Shown one piece after another: positions 54,329 through 62,276 of a stretch of DNA of 64,000 nt (positions within the stretch are counted from its first letter, which is position 1; each line of letters starts with the position of its first letter). The notes below the pieces were generated by a model that had not been told where the DNA came from, did not search any database, and saw only the letters and a list, made by a program, of their open reading frames with translations. Position numbers and translations under genes: made by a program. The stretch is from Candidatus Brocadia sp. WS118 (GTDB taxonomy: Bacteria > Planctomycetota > Brocadiia > Brocadiales > Brocadiaceae). The stretch covers positions 85,406 through 149,405 of the forward strand of contig PHFX01000001.1 of the NCBI GenBank assembly GCA_007618135.1, written 5' to 3'.

Positions 54329-55987
54329 ATGACGGAAGAAGAATTGATAATTAAATTGAACGAATTTCGCAGCCTGCCTGCCGAAACGGAGGTCTTTGAA
54401 TTTAAAGAGGCCAAGAATAATTATGACTCCAATAAGCTGGGTAAATATTTTTCTGCTCTTTCAAATGAGGCAAATCTTAAAGGCAAATCTCACGCATGGC
54501 TAATTTTCGGGATTAAGGATAAGGGCAGGTCAATAGTCGGCAGTCAGTTCCGCCAGAACCGTAAAGACCTTGACAGCCTTAAAGGAGAGTTAGCCAATAA
54601 AACCACCAATCGCATTTCTTTTATCGAAATCTATGAACTGTCCCTGCCCGAAGGCCGCATAGTCATGTTTCAAATTCCTGCTGCCCCAAAAGGCATACCC
54701 GTTGCCTTTGATGGACATTACTATGGAAGGGATGGAGAAGACCTATCGCCATTGAATCTGGAGGAGATTGAACGTATTCGGGCACAAGCTGCTTTGGAGG
54801 ATTGGAGCACTGCCATCGTGCCGGATGCCGCAGTTGATGACCTTGACCCTGCGGCTATTGTAAAGGCACGAGAAAACTACAAAAATAAGTTTCCTGGGCA
54901 AGCAAAGGACGTAGATCAATGGGATGACATTACCTTTTTGAATAAGGCCAAAGTAACCATTAAAGGGAAGATTACCCGTACAGCAATAATCTTATTAGGC
55001 AAACCGGAATCAGAGCATTTTGCTAGTCCGGCAGAGGCAAAGATACGCTGGCTCCTGAAAGATGCCAAAGGAAATGACAAGGACTATCACATTGAGAGTT
55101 GTCCTTTACTGCTGGCTGTTGATAAGATATACGCAAAAATCCGCAATCTGAAATACCGTTATATCAAAGACGGTACTTTATTCCCTGATGAGGTCGATCA
55201 ATACGAGCCGTTTGTAATCCGTGAAGCTATCAACAATTGCATTGCACATCAGGATTACACAAAGGGCGGCCGTATTAATGTTATTGAAATGGAAGACCAA
55301 TTGATATTTACTAATCTCGGTAGCTTCATTCCTGGTTCCGTGGAGAAAGTAGTTAAAGAAGATGCGCCGGAAGAACACTACCGCAATAGGTTTCTCTCAA
55401 CTGCCATGTTCAATTTAAAAATGGTTGACACCGCAGGCGGTGGCATAAGGAAGATGTTTCATTATCAGCGTGAAAGATTTTTTCCAATGCCGGAATATGA
55501 CTTGTCAGAGGATAAGGTAAAAGTAACGGTAATCGGGAAGGTGCTCGATATGGATTTTGCGCGTGTACTCGCACGAAATCCGAGTTTGTTTTTGGAGCAA
55601 ATTATCATGTTGGATAAGATACAAAAACGGAAACCACTTTCTGATGAGGAGATTAAATATTTGAAAGGGCTTAGCTTGATAGAGGGGAGAAAACCCAATT
55701 ACATTATCTCCGCCAAAATTACTGCATCGCTATCCAATGATGAATTAAAGGCACAGTATATTAAGCAGCGGGGGCTTGATGATGAACACTACAAAAACCT
55801 CATCGTTGAATATCTAAAAAAATTTGAGGAATCGCCAAGAAAAAACATTGAGAAGTTTCTTCGGGATAAATTGCTGGACATATTAACTGAATCCCAAAAG
55901 AAGAACAAAGTTACTAACTTGCTCTCTGCATTAAGAATCAAAGGAACAATACGTAACAACGGATATTCTGAATGGTCTCTTGTTTAA
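54329..55987 (+). CDS. AlbA_2 / Schlafen-like domain ATP-binding protein
   Basis: The 552-residue protein has an N-terminal AlbA_2 (divergent AAA-4/Schlafen) domain: EVFEFKEAKNNYD, YFSALSNEANLKGKSHAWLI and GIKDKGRSIVG. Further on, REAINNCIAHQDYTKGGRI (298-316) is the HATPase-like motif of the RecG-like/ATP-dependent helicase-related C-terminal part, and a winged-helix tail follows. Such proteins occur often in phage-defence and transcription-control contexts; biochemical role unknown. It follows res by 141 bases, with a weak AAAGGT ribosome site. Confidence 0.85.
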   Translation: MTEEELIIKLNEFRSLPAETEVFEFKEAKNNYDSNKLGKYFSALSNEANLKGKSHAWLIFGIKDKGRSIVGSQFRQNRKDLDSLKGELANKTTNRISFIEIYELSLPEGRIVMFQIPAAPKGIPVAFDGHYYGRDGEDLSPLNLEEIERIRAQAALEDWSTAIVPDAAVDDLDPAAIVKARENYKNKFPGQAKDVDQWDDITFLNKAKVTIKGKITRTAIILLGKPESEHFASPAEAKIRWLLKDAKGNDKDYHIESCPLLLAVDKIYAKIRNLKYRYIKDGTLFPDEVDQYEPFVIREAINNCIAHQDYTKGGRINVIEMEDQLIFTNLGSFIPGSVEKVVKEDAPEEHYRNRFLSTAMFNLKMVDTAGGGIRKMFHYQRERFFPMPEYDLSEDKVKVTVIGKVLDMDFARVLARNPSLFLEQIIMLDKIQKRKPLSDEEIKYLKGLSLIEGRKPNYIISAKITASLSNDELKAQYIKQRGLDDEHYKNLIVEYLKKFEESPRKNIEKFLRDKLLDILTESQKKNKVTNLLSALRIKGTIRNNGYSEWSLV

Positions 55988-56029
55988 AAGAGTTTTAAAA
56001 GAGTTTTAAATGAGTTTTAAATGAGTTTT
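55984..56029. repeat. 11-bp tandem repeat after the AlbA_2 gene
   Basis: Four head-to-tail units of AGTTTTAAAAG / AGTTTTAAATG (last one decayed to AGTTTTTCGGG) begin inside the stop codon of the AlbA_2 gene. Confidence 0.85.
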
Positions 56030-56118
56030 TCGGGTTAGGCTTGAAATTTCAAGCAGTTACGACAGGATGCAATGAGAAGAATTATTACAGTTTATGAGTT
56101 TTTAAGTCATTATTCATA
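56030..56118. other. Degenerate spacer in the defence region
   Basis: Part of the 332-base gap between the AlbA_2 gene and the antitoxin. It shows no intact gene; the only coding trace in the gap is the helix remnant that follows. A further 20-codon ORF near 56244 (MLTQSEAEVLFAISRSH) may be the beginning of another lost gene. Confidence 0.4.
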
Positions 56119-56223
56119 AAAATCGTTGCCAAACTCGACAGCGAAATTGAGGCACTGGAAGGCATGAGGCTTCTGCGGCAAGAGGCAGAAAAGCGTATTG
56201 AAAAGATTGTTGCGGAAGTGTGG
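56119..56223 (+). pseudogene. Remnant of an HsdS-type C-terminal helix, copy 2
   Basis: The frame reads IVAKLDSEIEALEGMRLLRQ then EAEKRIEKIVAEVW, a coiled-coil end like those of type I specificity subunits and related methylase partners. It is not preceded by a start and is the best preserved of the three copies. Confidence 0.55.
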
Positions 56224-56319
56224 AGAAAGGAGGAGAATTTAAAATGCTTACTCAATCTGAAGCAGAAGTTTTATTTGCAATATCTCGGAGCCATATATTT
56301 CTAAAAAGGAGGATGGAGA

Positions 56320-56553
56320 ATGCTAAAAACTGTTAAAGGACATTTTAAAGATGGACATATTGAATTATATGAAAAGCCACGGGTGAAGGAAAGCGATATA
56401 ATTATAACCTTCTTGAATTCAGAAGAGACAGGCGAAGTCGCCCTTCAGGCAAGGGGAATAACGAAAGAGGATGCACAAGACCTGAAGAACAGACTGCGGT
56501 CTTTTGAAGAAGACTGGAATGCAGAAGGGATGGGGCTTTATGACAGAATATAA
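56320..56553 (+). CDS. Putative antitoxin of a MazF/PemK-like pair
   Basis: A 77-residue protein starting MLKTVKGHFKDGHIELYEKP, with an N-terminal beta-strand region followed by an acidic C-terminal helix (EDAQDLKNRLRSFEEDW). GGAGGATGGAG precedes the ATG. The toxin-like gene starts 14 bases before its stop in another frame, the usual antitoxin-toxin overlap. The family is judged mainly from this context. Confidence 0.7.
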   Translation: MLKTVKGHFKDGHIELYEKPRVKESDIIITFLNSEETGEVALQARGITKEDAQDLKNRLRSFEEDWNAEGMGLYDRI

Positions 56554-56892
56554 GAAGGGAACAGTCGTATTGGTATTATTTCCAAACTCTGACTTGGTTA
56601 CAGCAAAGCACCGCCCGCAGTTGTTGTTCAGGCAGATGAATTGCATACAGGTTTAGAGCAGGTGATCGTTTCCATGATAACAAGCAATCTTTCCCGCGAT
56701 GGTCATCCCAGCCGTATTCGTGTAAACAAGGATTCGGATGAAGGGAAAAAAGCAGGGCTACTTACGGATTCAATAATAATGACAGGCAATCTGACAACCA
56801 TAAGATTTCTTGAAATAGAACGAACCATCGGCATTTTATCCGATATGGATATAATTAATAATGCTCTAAAGACAACATTTGGAATAAAATAA
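56540..56892 (+). pseudogene. MazF/PemK-type toxin gene with a one-base deletion
   Basis: The ATG frame gives MTEYKKGTVVLVLFPNSDL and then KHRP; the matching continuation AVVVQADELHTGLEQVIVSM ... LSRDGHPSRIRVN is in the next frame, through to GIK and TAA at 56890-56892. A single missing base at 56615-56617 explains the break. MazF-like toxins cut mRNA; this copy should yield only a short peptide. A sequencing error is possible. Confidence 0.8.
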
Positions 56893-57240
56893 AACATCGC
56901 AAAATAAAAGAGGAGACAGATGGATATAGAAGTTTGACAAGATGAATTATGTCGTGTTTGCGCCTAAGGCAATACATTTTCAAATAATACCGAATTCAAA
57001 AGGAATTTGCCGCCAAACAGCGTGAGACTATGAGTCCTTCTAAAAAGCGGGACGAATAAATAGAAATCGTCCAATCCGAAAAGGTCTCTCCTGCGGGCGT
57101 AAGGAGCGGGTTAGAGCGGGGAACTGGCGTAGTGGTTTAGGTCTGGCATATTTATTTATAGACTTTTTTTGAGCATTTTGCATCTTACGTCTCAGGAAAG
57201 CACAGGGTTACAGGCATTTGACTCAGATGGGGTTTAAGAT
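56893..57240. other. 348-base stretch with no intact gene
   Basis: Between the broken toxin and the YhcG-type gene. Short degenerate coding-like pieces, such as EFKKEFAAKQRET in one frame near 56990, suggest debris. No promoter or RNA structure was convincing. Confidence 0.5.
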
Positions 57241-58308
57241 ATGAGCAAAGAAAAATTTATACGCAGAAAACCGGCGGTCTTGCCGAAAGATTATGCCGCA
57301 TGGGTTGTTTCTCTGAAAAAGAGAATCACCGGAGCTCGACAGAAAGCCCTGCTTTCCGCAAACGCTGAACAGATCAAACTGTACCATGAGATCGGTCGTG
57401 AGATATTGGACCGTCAGAACCGGCAGGGGTGGGGCACCAAGGTGATCGATCGGCTCTCGGCGGATTTGCGGGAGGCATTTCCGGATATGAAAGGTTTATC
57501 CGCTTCGAATCTTAAATATATGCGATTTTTTGCGCAGGAATGCCCTGACCGCACAATTGGTCAGCAGTCTGCTGACCAATTGCCATGGTTTCATGTTGTC
57601 ATTCTGATTACAAAAATCACCGATCCTGCAATCCGCGAATTTTACGCTCGGGAAGCAATTCATCAATCCTGGTCGCGCGAAACACTTGAACAACATATCA
57701 AGCATCAACTCCACTTGCGTCAGGGTGCGGCAGTTACAAATTTCAAAAGACGCCTTGAGCCTGCTTATGCTGATCGTGCCCAAGCTCTGCTTAAGGACCC
57801 TTATCGCCTTGATTTTCTTGGATTAGGGGATGAAGCTCATGAACTGGATATTGAAAATGCCCTTATTCGCCACATTACACACTTTCTGTTGGAACTGGGA
57901 CAAGGTTTTGCCTTTGTGGGACGGCAATTCCGTCTGGAAGTTGAGGGCGATGAATTTTTTATTGACCTGTTGTTTTACCACATCCGGCTCAAGTGTTATG
58001 TGGTGGTGGAGCTTAAGTCGGTTGCCTTTAAACCCGAGCATGCCGGACAACTGAATTTTTATCTATCGGCGGTGGATGCCAAGGTCAAAGATGCTGATGA
58101 TAAGCCGACTATCGGGCTTTTGCTTTGCAAGACCAAAAAGAAAATGGTGGCAGAGTACGCTTTATCGGGCATTGACAAACCTATGGGTGTGGCTGAATAC
58201 CAGTTGGTCCGGTCTTTGCCCAAACCCCTCGATACATGCTTGCCATCGATAGAAGAACTGGAATCCCATCTTTCCATCGATCTTGAGCAAAAGAAGGAGG
58301 AGAGATGA
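57241..58308 (+). CDS. YhcG-family PD-(D/E)xK nuclease (DUF1016)
   Basis: The 355-residue protein has the two parts of this family: an N-terminal winged-helix-like DUF1016 domain (LYHEIGREILDRQNRQGWG, LSASNLKYMRFFAQE) and a C-terminal nuclease domain with D242 in FFIDLLFYHIRLKCYVVVELK split here as FFIDLLFY and VVVELK (E257, K259). Members cluster with type I restriction and abortive systems and are thought to help in DNA cutting. Its TGA overlaps the ATG of the HsdS remnant, so it was part of such a locus. Confidence 0.9.
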   Translation: MSKEKFIRRKPAVLPKDYAAWVVSLKKRITGARQKALLSANAEQIKLYHEIGREILDRQNRQGWGTKVIDRLSADLREAFPDMKGLSASNLKYMRFFAQECPDRTIGQQSADQLPWFHVVILITKITDPAIREFYAREAIHQSWSRETLEQHIKHQLHLRQGAAVTNFKRRLEPAYADRAQALLKDPYRLDFLGLGDEAHELDIENALIRHITHFLLELGQGFAFVGRQFRLEVEGDEFFIDLLFYHIRLKCYVVVELKSVAFKPEHAGQLNFYLSAVDAKVKDADDKPTIGLLLCKTKKKMVAEYALSGIDKPMGVAEYQLVRSLPKPLDTCLPSIEELESHLSIDLEQKKEER

Positions 58309-58423
58309 AGCGTACACAACTTCCAAAAGGGCACAAGCAGACGGAAGTTGGCGTTATTCCGGATTGGCAGAAAAACACATTGAGCAGATTGTTGCTGAAT
58401 TGAGGCATAAGAAAATCCCATGA
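58305..58423 (+). pseudogene. HsdS specificity subunit reduced to its two ends
   Basis: The first 20 codons read MKRTQLPKGHKQTEVGVIPD, the usual beginning of type I S subunits. Then a shifted frame gives AEKHIEQIVAELRHKKIP, the C-terminal helix, ending in TGA at 58421-58423. The two target-recognition domains between them are deleted. Its start overlaps the YhcG stop (ATGA) and its end overlaps the phoB ATG (ATGA). Confidence 0.8.
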
Positions 58424-59103
58424 CGAAAGAAACAATCCTTGTTGTAGATGACGAGCAAGACCTCGTAAAATTAATCCGCTATCATCTTGAAAAAGACGGT
58501 TATAAAGTCATATCCGCTTACAATGGTAAAGATGCACTGTTCCTGGCCAGAAGAGAAAAACCAGATATGATCATATTAGATCTCATGTTGCCCGGAATTG
58601 ATGGTCTGGAGGTATGCAGAAAATTAAAAGCAGACACGGAACTCGCTCATACTGCCATTGTAATGGTAACAGCAAAAGGGGAGGAGGCGGATATAACCAT
58701 GGGGTTAAAATTGGGCGCTGACGATTATATGACAAAGCCCTTTAGCCCGAAAGAACTCGTAGCGCGTGTTCAGGCAGTCCTCAGACGAACAAAAAGTGAT
58801 TCGGCAGTACAAGAATATATTAAGATAGACGCCCTGACAATCGATTTGTATAAACATGAGGTGACGATAAAGAATGAATCCATTCCATTAACTCTTGCTG
58901 AATTTAAGCTTCTTCATCAGCTCGCCAGTAAGCCAGGGCGGGTATTTACACGGGATCAATTGCTTGATGCAATTTCAGGACACGATACAATCGTTATTGA
59001 TCGAACGATTGATGTACACGTGGCTTCTCTCAGAAAAAAATTAAAGGCCTTTGCAAACCGTATAATCACGATACGGGGAATTGGCTATAAATTTAAGGAA
59101 TAA
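58420..59103 (+). CDS. phoB: PhoB-type response regulator
   Basis: OmpR/PhoB family, 227 residues. The receiver domain has the acidic pair VVDDEQDL, phospho-acceptor Asp in MIILDLMLPGIDG and the conserved lysine in DDYMTKPFSPKEL; the C-terminal winged helix has LTLAEFKLLHQLASKPGRVF and RTIDVHVASLRKKL. It controls transcription with the kinase downstream. No pst or phoU gene is here, so a phosphate role is only by similarity. Its ATG sits in the ATGA of the HsdS scar. Confidence 0.93.
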   Translation: MTKETILVVDDEQDLVKLIRYHLEKDGYKVISAYNGKDALFLARREKPDMIILDLMLPGIDGLEVCRKLKADTELAHTAIVMVTAKGEEADITMGLKLGADDYMTKPFSPKELVARVQAVLRRTKSDSAVQEYIKIDALTIDLYKHEVTIKNESIPLTLAEFKLLHQLASKPGRVFTRDQLLDAISGHDTIVIDRTIDVHVASLRKKLKAFANRIITIRGIGYKFKE

Positions 59104-59107
59104 GCGG

Positions 59108-60535
59108 GTGTTTAAAAATAAACTATTTTGGAAAATATTTATCAGCTATATTGGCCTTTTATGTCTATGTCTTGCTTTAACAGGATATTTTGTGAGCAGG
59201 GTACTAAGAGCATACTACCTGAACCCATTAACCAGAACCCTGGAATCCGATATGAAAATCATTATCGGTTATATGCTCCTGACCTTTGCGATTACTCTGA
59301 TTATCGGTTTTATCCTCATCAGGATCAATACCTCGTCCTTCATAAATATTACTCAAATAGCAAAGAATTTTGCGCGGGGCAATTTTGCGCGAAAGGCGGA
59401 GATCGCCTCTTCGGATGAGATGGGAGACCTGGCACATGCGATCAACGTCATGGGCGTTGAACTTCAATCCAGGATGCAAACGATCCTGGACGATAAAAAC
59501 AAACTGGATGCCATCATGGCAAACATGAATGATGCCGTCATTGCCACGGACTTGCAGGAAAGAATTATTCTTATCAATAATGCAGCAAAAACGATGTTTG
59601 ACATATCAGCGGTTGTTTTGAATAAGAATTATCTATGGGAAAAGATACGAAATGAGAAACTACGCAATCTGGTCAGAGAAACAATCAAAACACAAACGGT
59701 CAGGACATCCGAGATTGAGATTCCTGCGCCCGGGAAAAAATTATTACACATCCATCTTGCTCCGCTTCAGGTTGAAAAAAATAGCCAAGGTGTCCTGCTG
59801 GTATTTCATGATATTACTGAATTGCGCAAGCTGGAAAACGCCCGCAGAGAGTTTGTTGCCAATGTGTCGCATGAACTGAGAACCCCGCTGGCTTCTATTA
59901 AGGGATATGTGGAAACCCTGCTCGAAAACAATTCCCTCAGGCAGGAAGACACACAAGAATTTCTTCATATTATCTTAAAACATTCACAGCGGCTTGATAA
60001 CCTCATCAAAGATATCTTAGAATTATCCAGACTCGATTCGCACGATTTAAAGACAGAACTTGCCATGACAGACATCCTTCTCTGTGTAGAGAATATTTCT
60101 GCTCAGTACCAGGAACACTGTGGAAGAAAAAATCAAACGCTTGATCTGGACATACCCCATCAAATACCCCTGATAGAGACGAATGAGTATCTTTTTCGCC
60201 AATTGTTGACCAATTTGCTCGATAACGCCATAAAATACACGGCATCCGGCGGCAGAATCTGTTTGAAGGTTGAACCAACCAATAAATCCATCCGGTTTGA
60301 AATATCAGACACGGGGATTGGCATTCCACAAGAACACATTCCGCGTATTTTTGAGAGATTTTACCGTGTTGACCCTGCCCGCTCGCGTGAAATGGGAGGG
60401 ACTGGGCTAGGGCTTTCCATCGTCAAGCATATTGTGCTTCTCCATCATGGACACATTCAGGTTGAAAGCACCGTGAACGTTGGAACGAAATTCATAATTA
60501 CCATACCTCAGCAACAGACGAAATATACAGCATAG
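59108..60535 (+). CDS. phoR: PhoR-type membrane sensor histidine kinase
   Basis: A GTG at 59108 with AAGGA eight bases upstream is the likely start (475 residues, FKNKLFWKIF); an ATG at 59081 inside phoB is less likely. Domains: two membrane helices (to about 80), HAMP, PAS (MNDAVIATDLQERIILINNA), HisKA with the phospho-histidine in VANVSHELRTPLASIKGY, and HATPase_c with LLTNLLDNAIKYT and ISDTGIGIP...GTGLGLSIVKH. It pairs with the regulator upstream. Confidence 0.93.
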   Translation: MFKNKLFWKIFISYIGLLCLCLALTGYFVSRVLRAYYLNPLTRTLESDMKIIIGYMLLTFAITLIIGFILIRINTSSFINITQIAKNFARGNFARKAEIASSDEMGDLAHAINVMGVELQSRMQTILDDKNKLDAIMANMNDAVIATDLQERIILINNAAKTMFDISAVVLNKNYLWEKIRNEKLRNLVRETIKTQTVRTSEIEIPAPGKKLLHIHLAPLQVEKNSQGVLLVFHDITELRKLENARREFVANVSHELRTPLASIKGYVETLLENNSLRQEDTQEFLHIILKHSQRLDNLIKDILELSRLDSHDLKTELAMTDILLCVENISAQYQEHCGRKNQTLDLDIPHQIPLIETNEYLFRQLLTNLLDNAIKYTASGGRICLKVEPTNKSIRFEISDTGIGIPQEHIPRIFERFYRVDPARSREMGGTGLGLSIVKHIVLLHHGHIQVESTVNVGTKFIITIPQQQTKYTA

Positions 60536-60697
60536 ATTTAATGCTCATTCTTACGTGAAAGGGGATTCGTACGTGTGTCACAAAAATTCATTTCAAATTT
60601 TTAAGATAGCTGGTAAACTGATAATATTTTAATGTTAGTAAGATAATAATTCCCTTTGTTCTTATTTCAACAGTCTGATTAACTTTGACGCACTCGT

Positions 60698-61381
60698 ATG
60701 GAATTTGTCCTACAGCTTATTGAAAGCCTGCTTTATATCAACGGCGAAGTATTTTGGCTGAAGGAATGTCTCATCGCCTTCAAATCCTTGTTAATTTTCC
60801 TCTTTTTCTGGTGGATTATCAGTTGGAATTCAAGGCAGGTAGTACTTGTGTGCCTGTCTACCGTTATCGGTGTCGCCTGTATTTTTCTGGGTGACATCGG
60901 TTATTTGAGTGACAACGATGTGCTCAAGCTCATTGCGCCTATTTCTTTCTACCTGCTTGTTTACCGTAAAGATCAGCAAGATGATGTATTATTGCTTATC
61001 TTTCTTATACCATACTTTGTTACCTCCTACGAATTTTACCGGCATTTTATTGCTTTAATAGAATCCATAGGGGCACACACATTAATTATCTTTTGTATTA
61101 CCCTTATTAAGGGGAAAAAATACCTTTCTTTGCTCGTTAGCGCTGTTATTGGCACACTCATTAATTACATTGGCTGCCAGACCCCACCGGGAACCAATGA
61201 TATCATCATGAACCCGGCGCTCATTACTCTTATCGTAAAAGGCCTTGAATTTTATACAAAAAATAACAACTATACCGCTTTTTTAAAATACTTCTGGGCT
61301 ACGCTCTTATGTTTTGCCTTTTTCGGCAGTTGGATCTTTCACTACATAAAACCGGTCTTCCCTTTTTACGTGAGTCAGTAA
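60698..61381 (+). CDS. Polytopic membrane protein of unknown function
   Basis: A 227-residue hydrophobic protein with about six predicted membrane helices, among them LLIFLFFWWIISW and VVLVCLSTVIGVACIFLG. I recognise no family. A charged loop, YRKDQQDD, follows the third or fourth helix. No strong ribosome site is seen at the ATG. It follows phoR by 162 bases in the same direction; no link can be shown. Confidence 0.7.
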   Translation: MEFVLQLIESLLYINGEVFWLKECLIAFKSLLIFLFFWWIISWNSRQVVLVCLSTVIGVACIFLGDIGYLSDNDVLKLIAPISFYLLVYRKDQQDDVLLLIFLIPYFVTSYEFYRHFIALIESIGAHTLIIFCITLIKGKKYLSLLVSAVIGTLINYIGCQTPPGTNDIIMNPALITLIVKGLEFYTKNNNYTAFLKYFWATLLCFAFFGSWIFHYIKPVFPFYVSQ

Positions 61382-61519
61382 AAATATGGCAGATCAAAGC
61401 CAAGAGAAAAAATTTCTCTGAGGGTAATAACCGTGATGCGGATATAAACAGACCGGCAATGATACCGTTCCTTTCAAGTCCTTAGCAGTTACTGTGTGCC
61501 GAATTACCTTGCATTTACC
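61382..61519. other. Spacer before the PH-domain gene
   Basis: First part of the 284-base gap. No gene or RNA element was seen; a perfect promoter follows. Confidence 0.45.
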
Positions 61520-61548
61520 TTGACAGGGCTGTATTCCTTGCCTATAAT
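61520..61548 (+). promoter_or_regulatory. Perfect consensus sigma70-type promoter
   Basis: TTGACA (61520-61525), exactly 17 bases, TATAAT (61543-61548). It is the best promoter in the window and leads with a roughly 110-base leader into the PH-domain gene. Confidence 0.85.
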
Positions 61549-61665
61549 TCAAATCAGATGACATCTCCGGTTTTTGAAAACCTGACAAGGTATTTTGCTG
61601 AAAACCAGCGGAAGATTATCAGAAACCGCATATCTCAAAGATTACCTAAGGTCAAATAACGTGCA

Positions 61666-62169
61666 ATGGCAAATATAAATGCAAGAGATAAGGACACTGT
61701 TTTCAATAAGGACACAGAAACCGGAATTGTTCAATCTTTTAAACCAAGTGCATGGCAAAACTGGTTCGTGTTTGCTGCCTCTTCGTTTGCCATTTTTTTG
61801 GCGATAGCAATATTTGGTATAGAAGCCGTTACGGGGTTGAGCATGTTGTCTGTTAGCAGTCTCTTGATCCTCTATCATATTCTTTCTGTTTGCACAACTA
61901 CGTATGTAATTACTCATCAGGGAATTCTGTTTCGAAAAGGCCCCTTCTCAAGAACGTTGAAGGAAGTAACCTATGGTGAAATTAATAATATTTCAGTAAT
62001 GCAGGGAAGCATGCAAAGGCGATTCAAAATTGGTAACCTTACGATAAGCACGAATCACGACAGTCATGTGTTTCGGGGGATAAAACATCCTCATAAAACA
62101 AAAGAAATCATCAATAAAGAAAAGTTCTTAGAGCATGAAAGGCGTACCTTGTTGAGAAAAATATTATAA
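61666..62169 (+). CDS. Bacterial PH-domain (bPH2/DUF304) membrane protein
   Basis: A 167-residue protein with two adjacent membrane helices (WFVFAASSFAIFLAIAIF and MLSVSSLLILYHILSV) followed by the bPH2 domain: YVITHQGILFRKGPFSRTLK, EVTYGEINNISVMQGSMQR and the strand GNLTISTNHD. These domains sit at the membrane surface; function is generally unknown. It has the strongest promoter seen here, which suggests high constitutive expression. Confidence 0.85.
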   Translation: MANINARDKDTVFNKDTETGIVQSFKPSAWQNWFVFAASSFAIFLAIAIFGIEAVTGLSMLSVSSLLILYHILSVCTTTYVITHQGILFRKGPFSRTLKEVTYGEINNISVMQGSMQRRFKIGNLTISTNHDSHVFRGIKHPHKTKEIINKEKFLEHERRTLLRKIL

Positions 62170-62276
62170 ACCAAAGCGAACCTTACTATGTGCAGATATT
62201 TAAGAGCGCATCATTGCCGTAATCAAACTCATCCCAATGCTTTTTCAGAAACAAGGAGAAAAGAAAAGGGTTGTTT

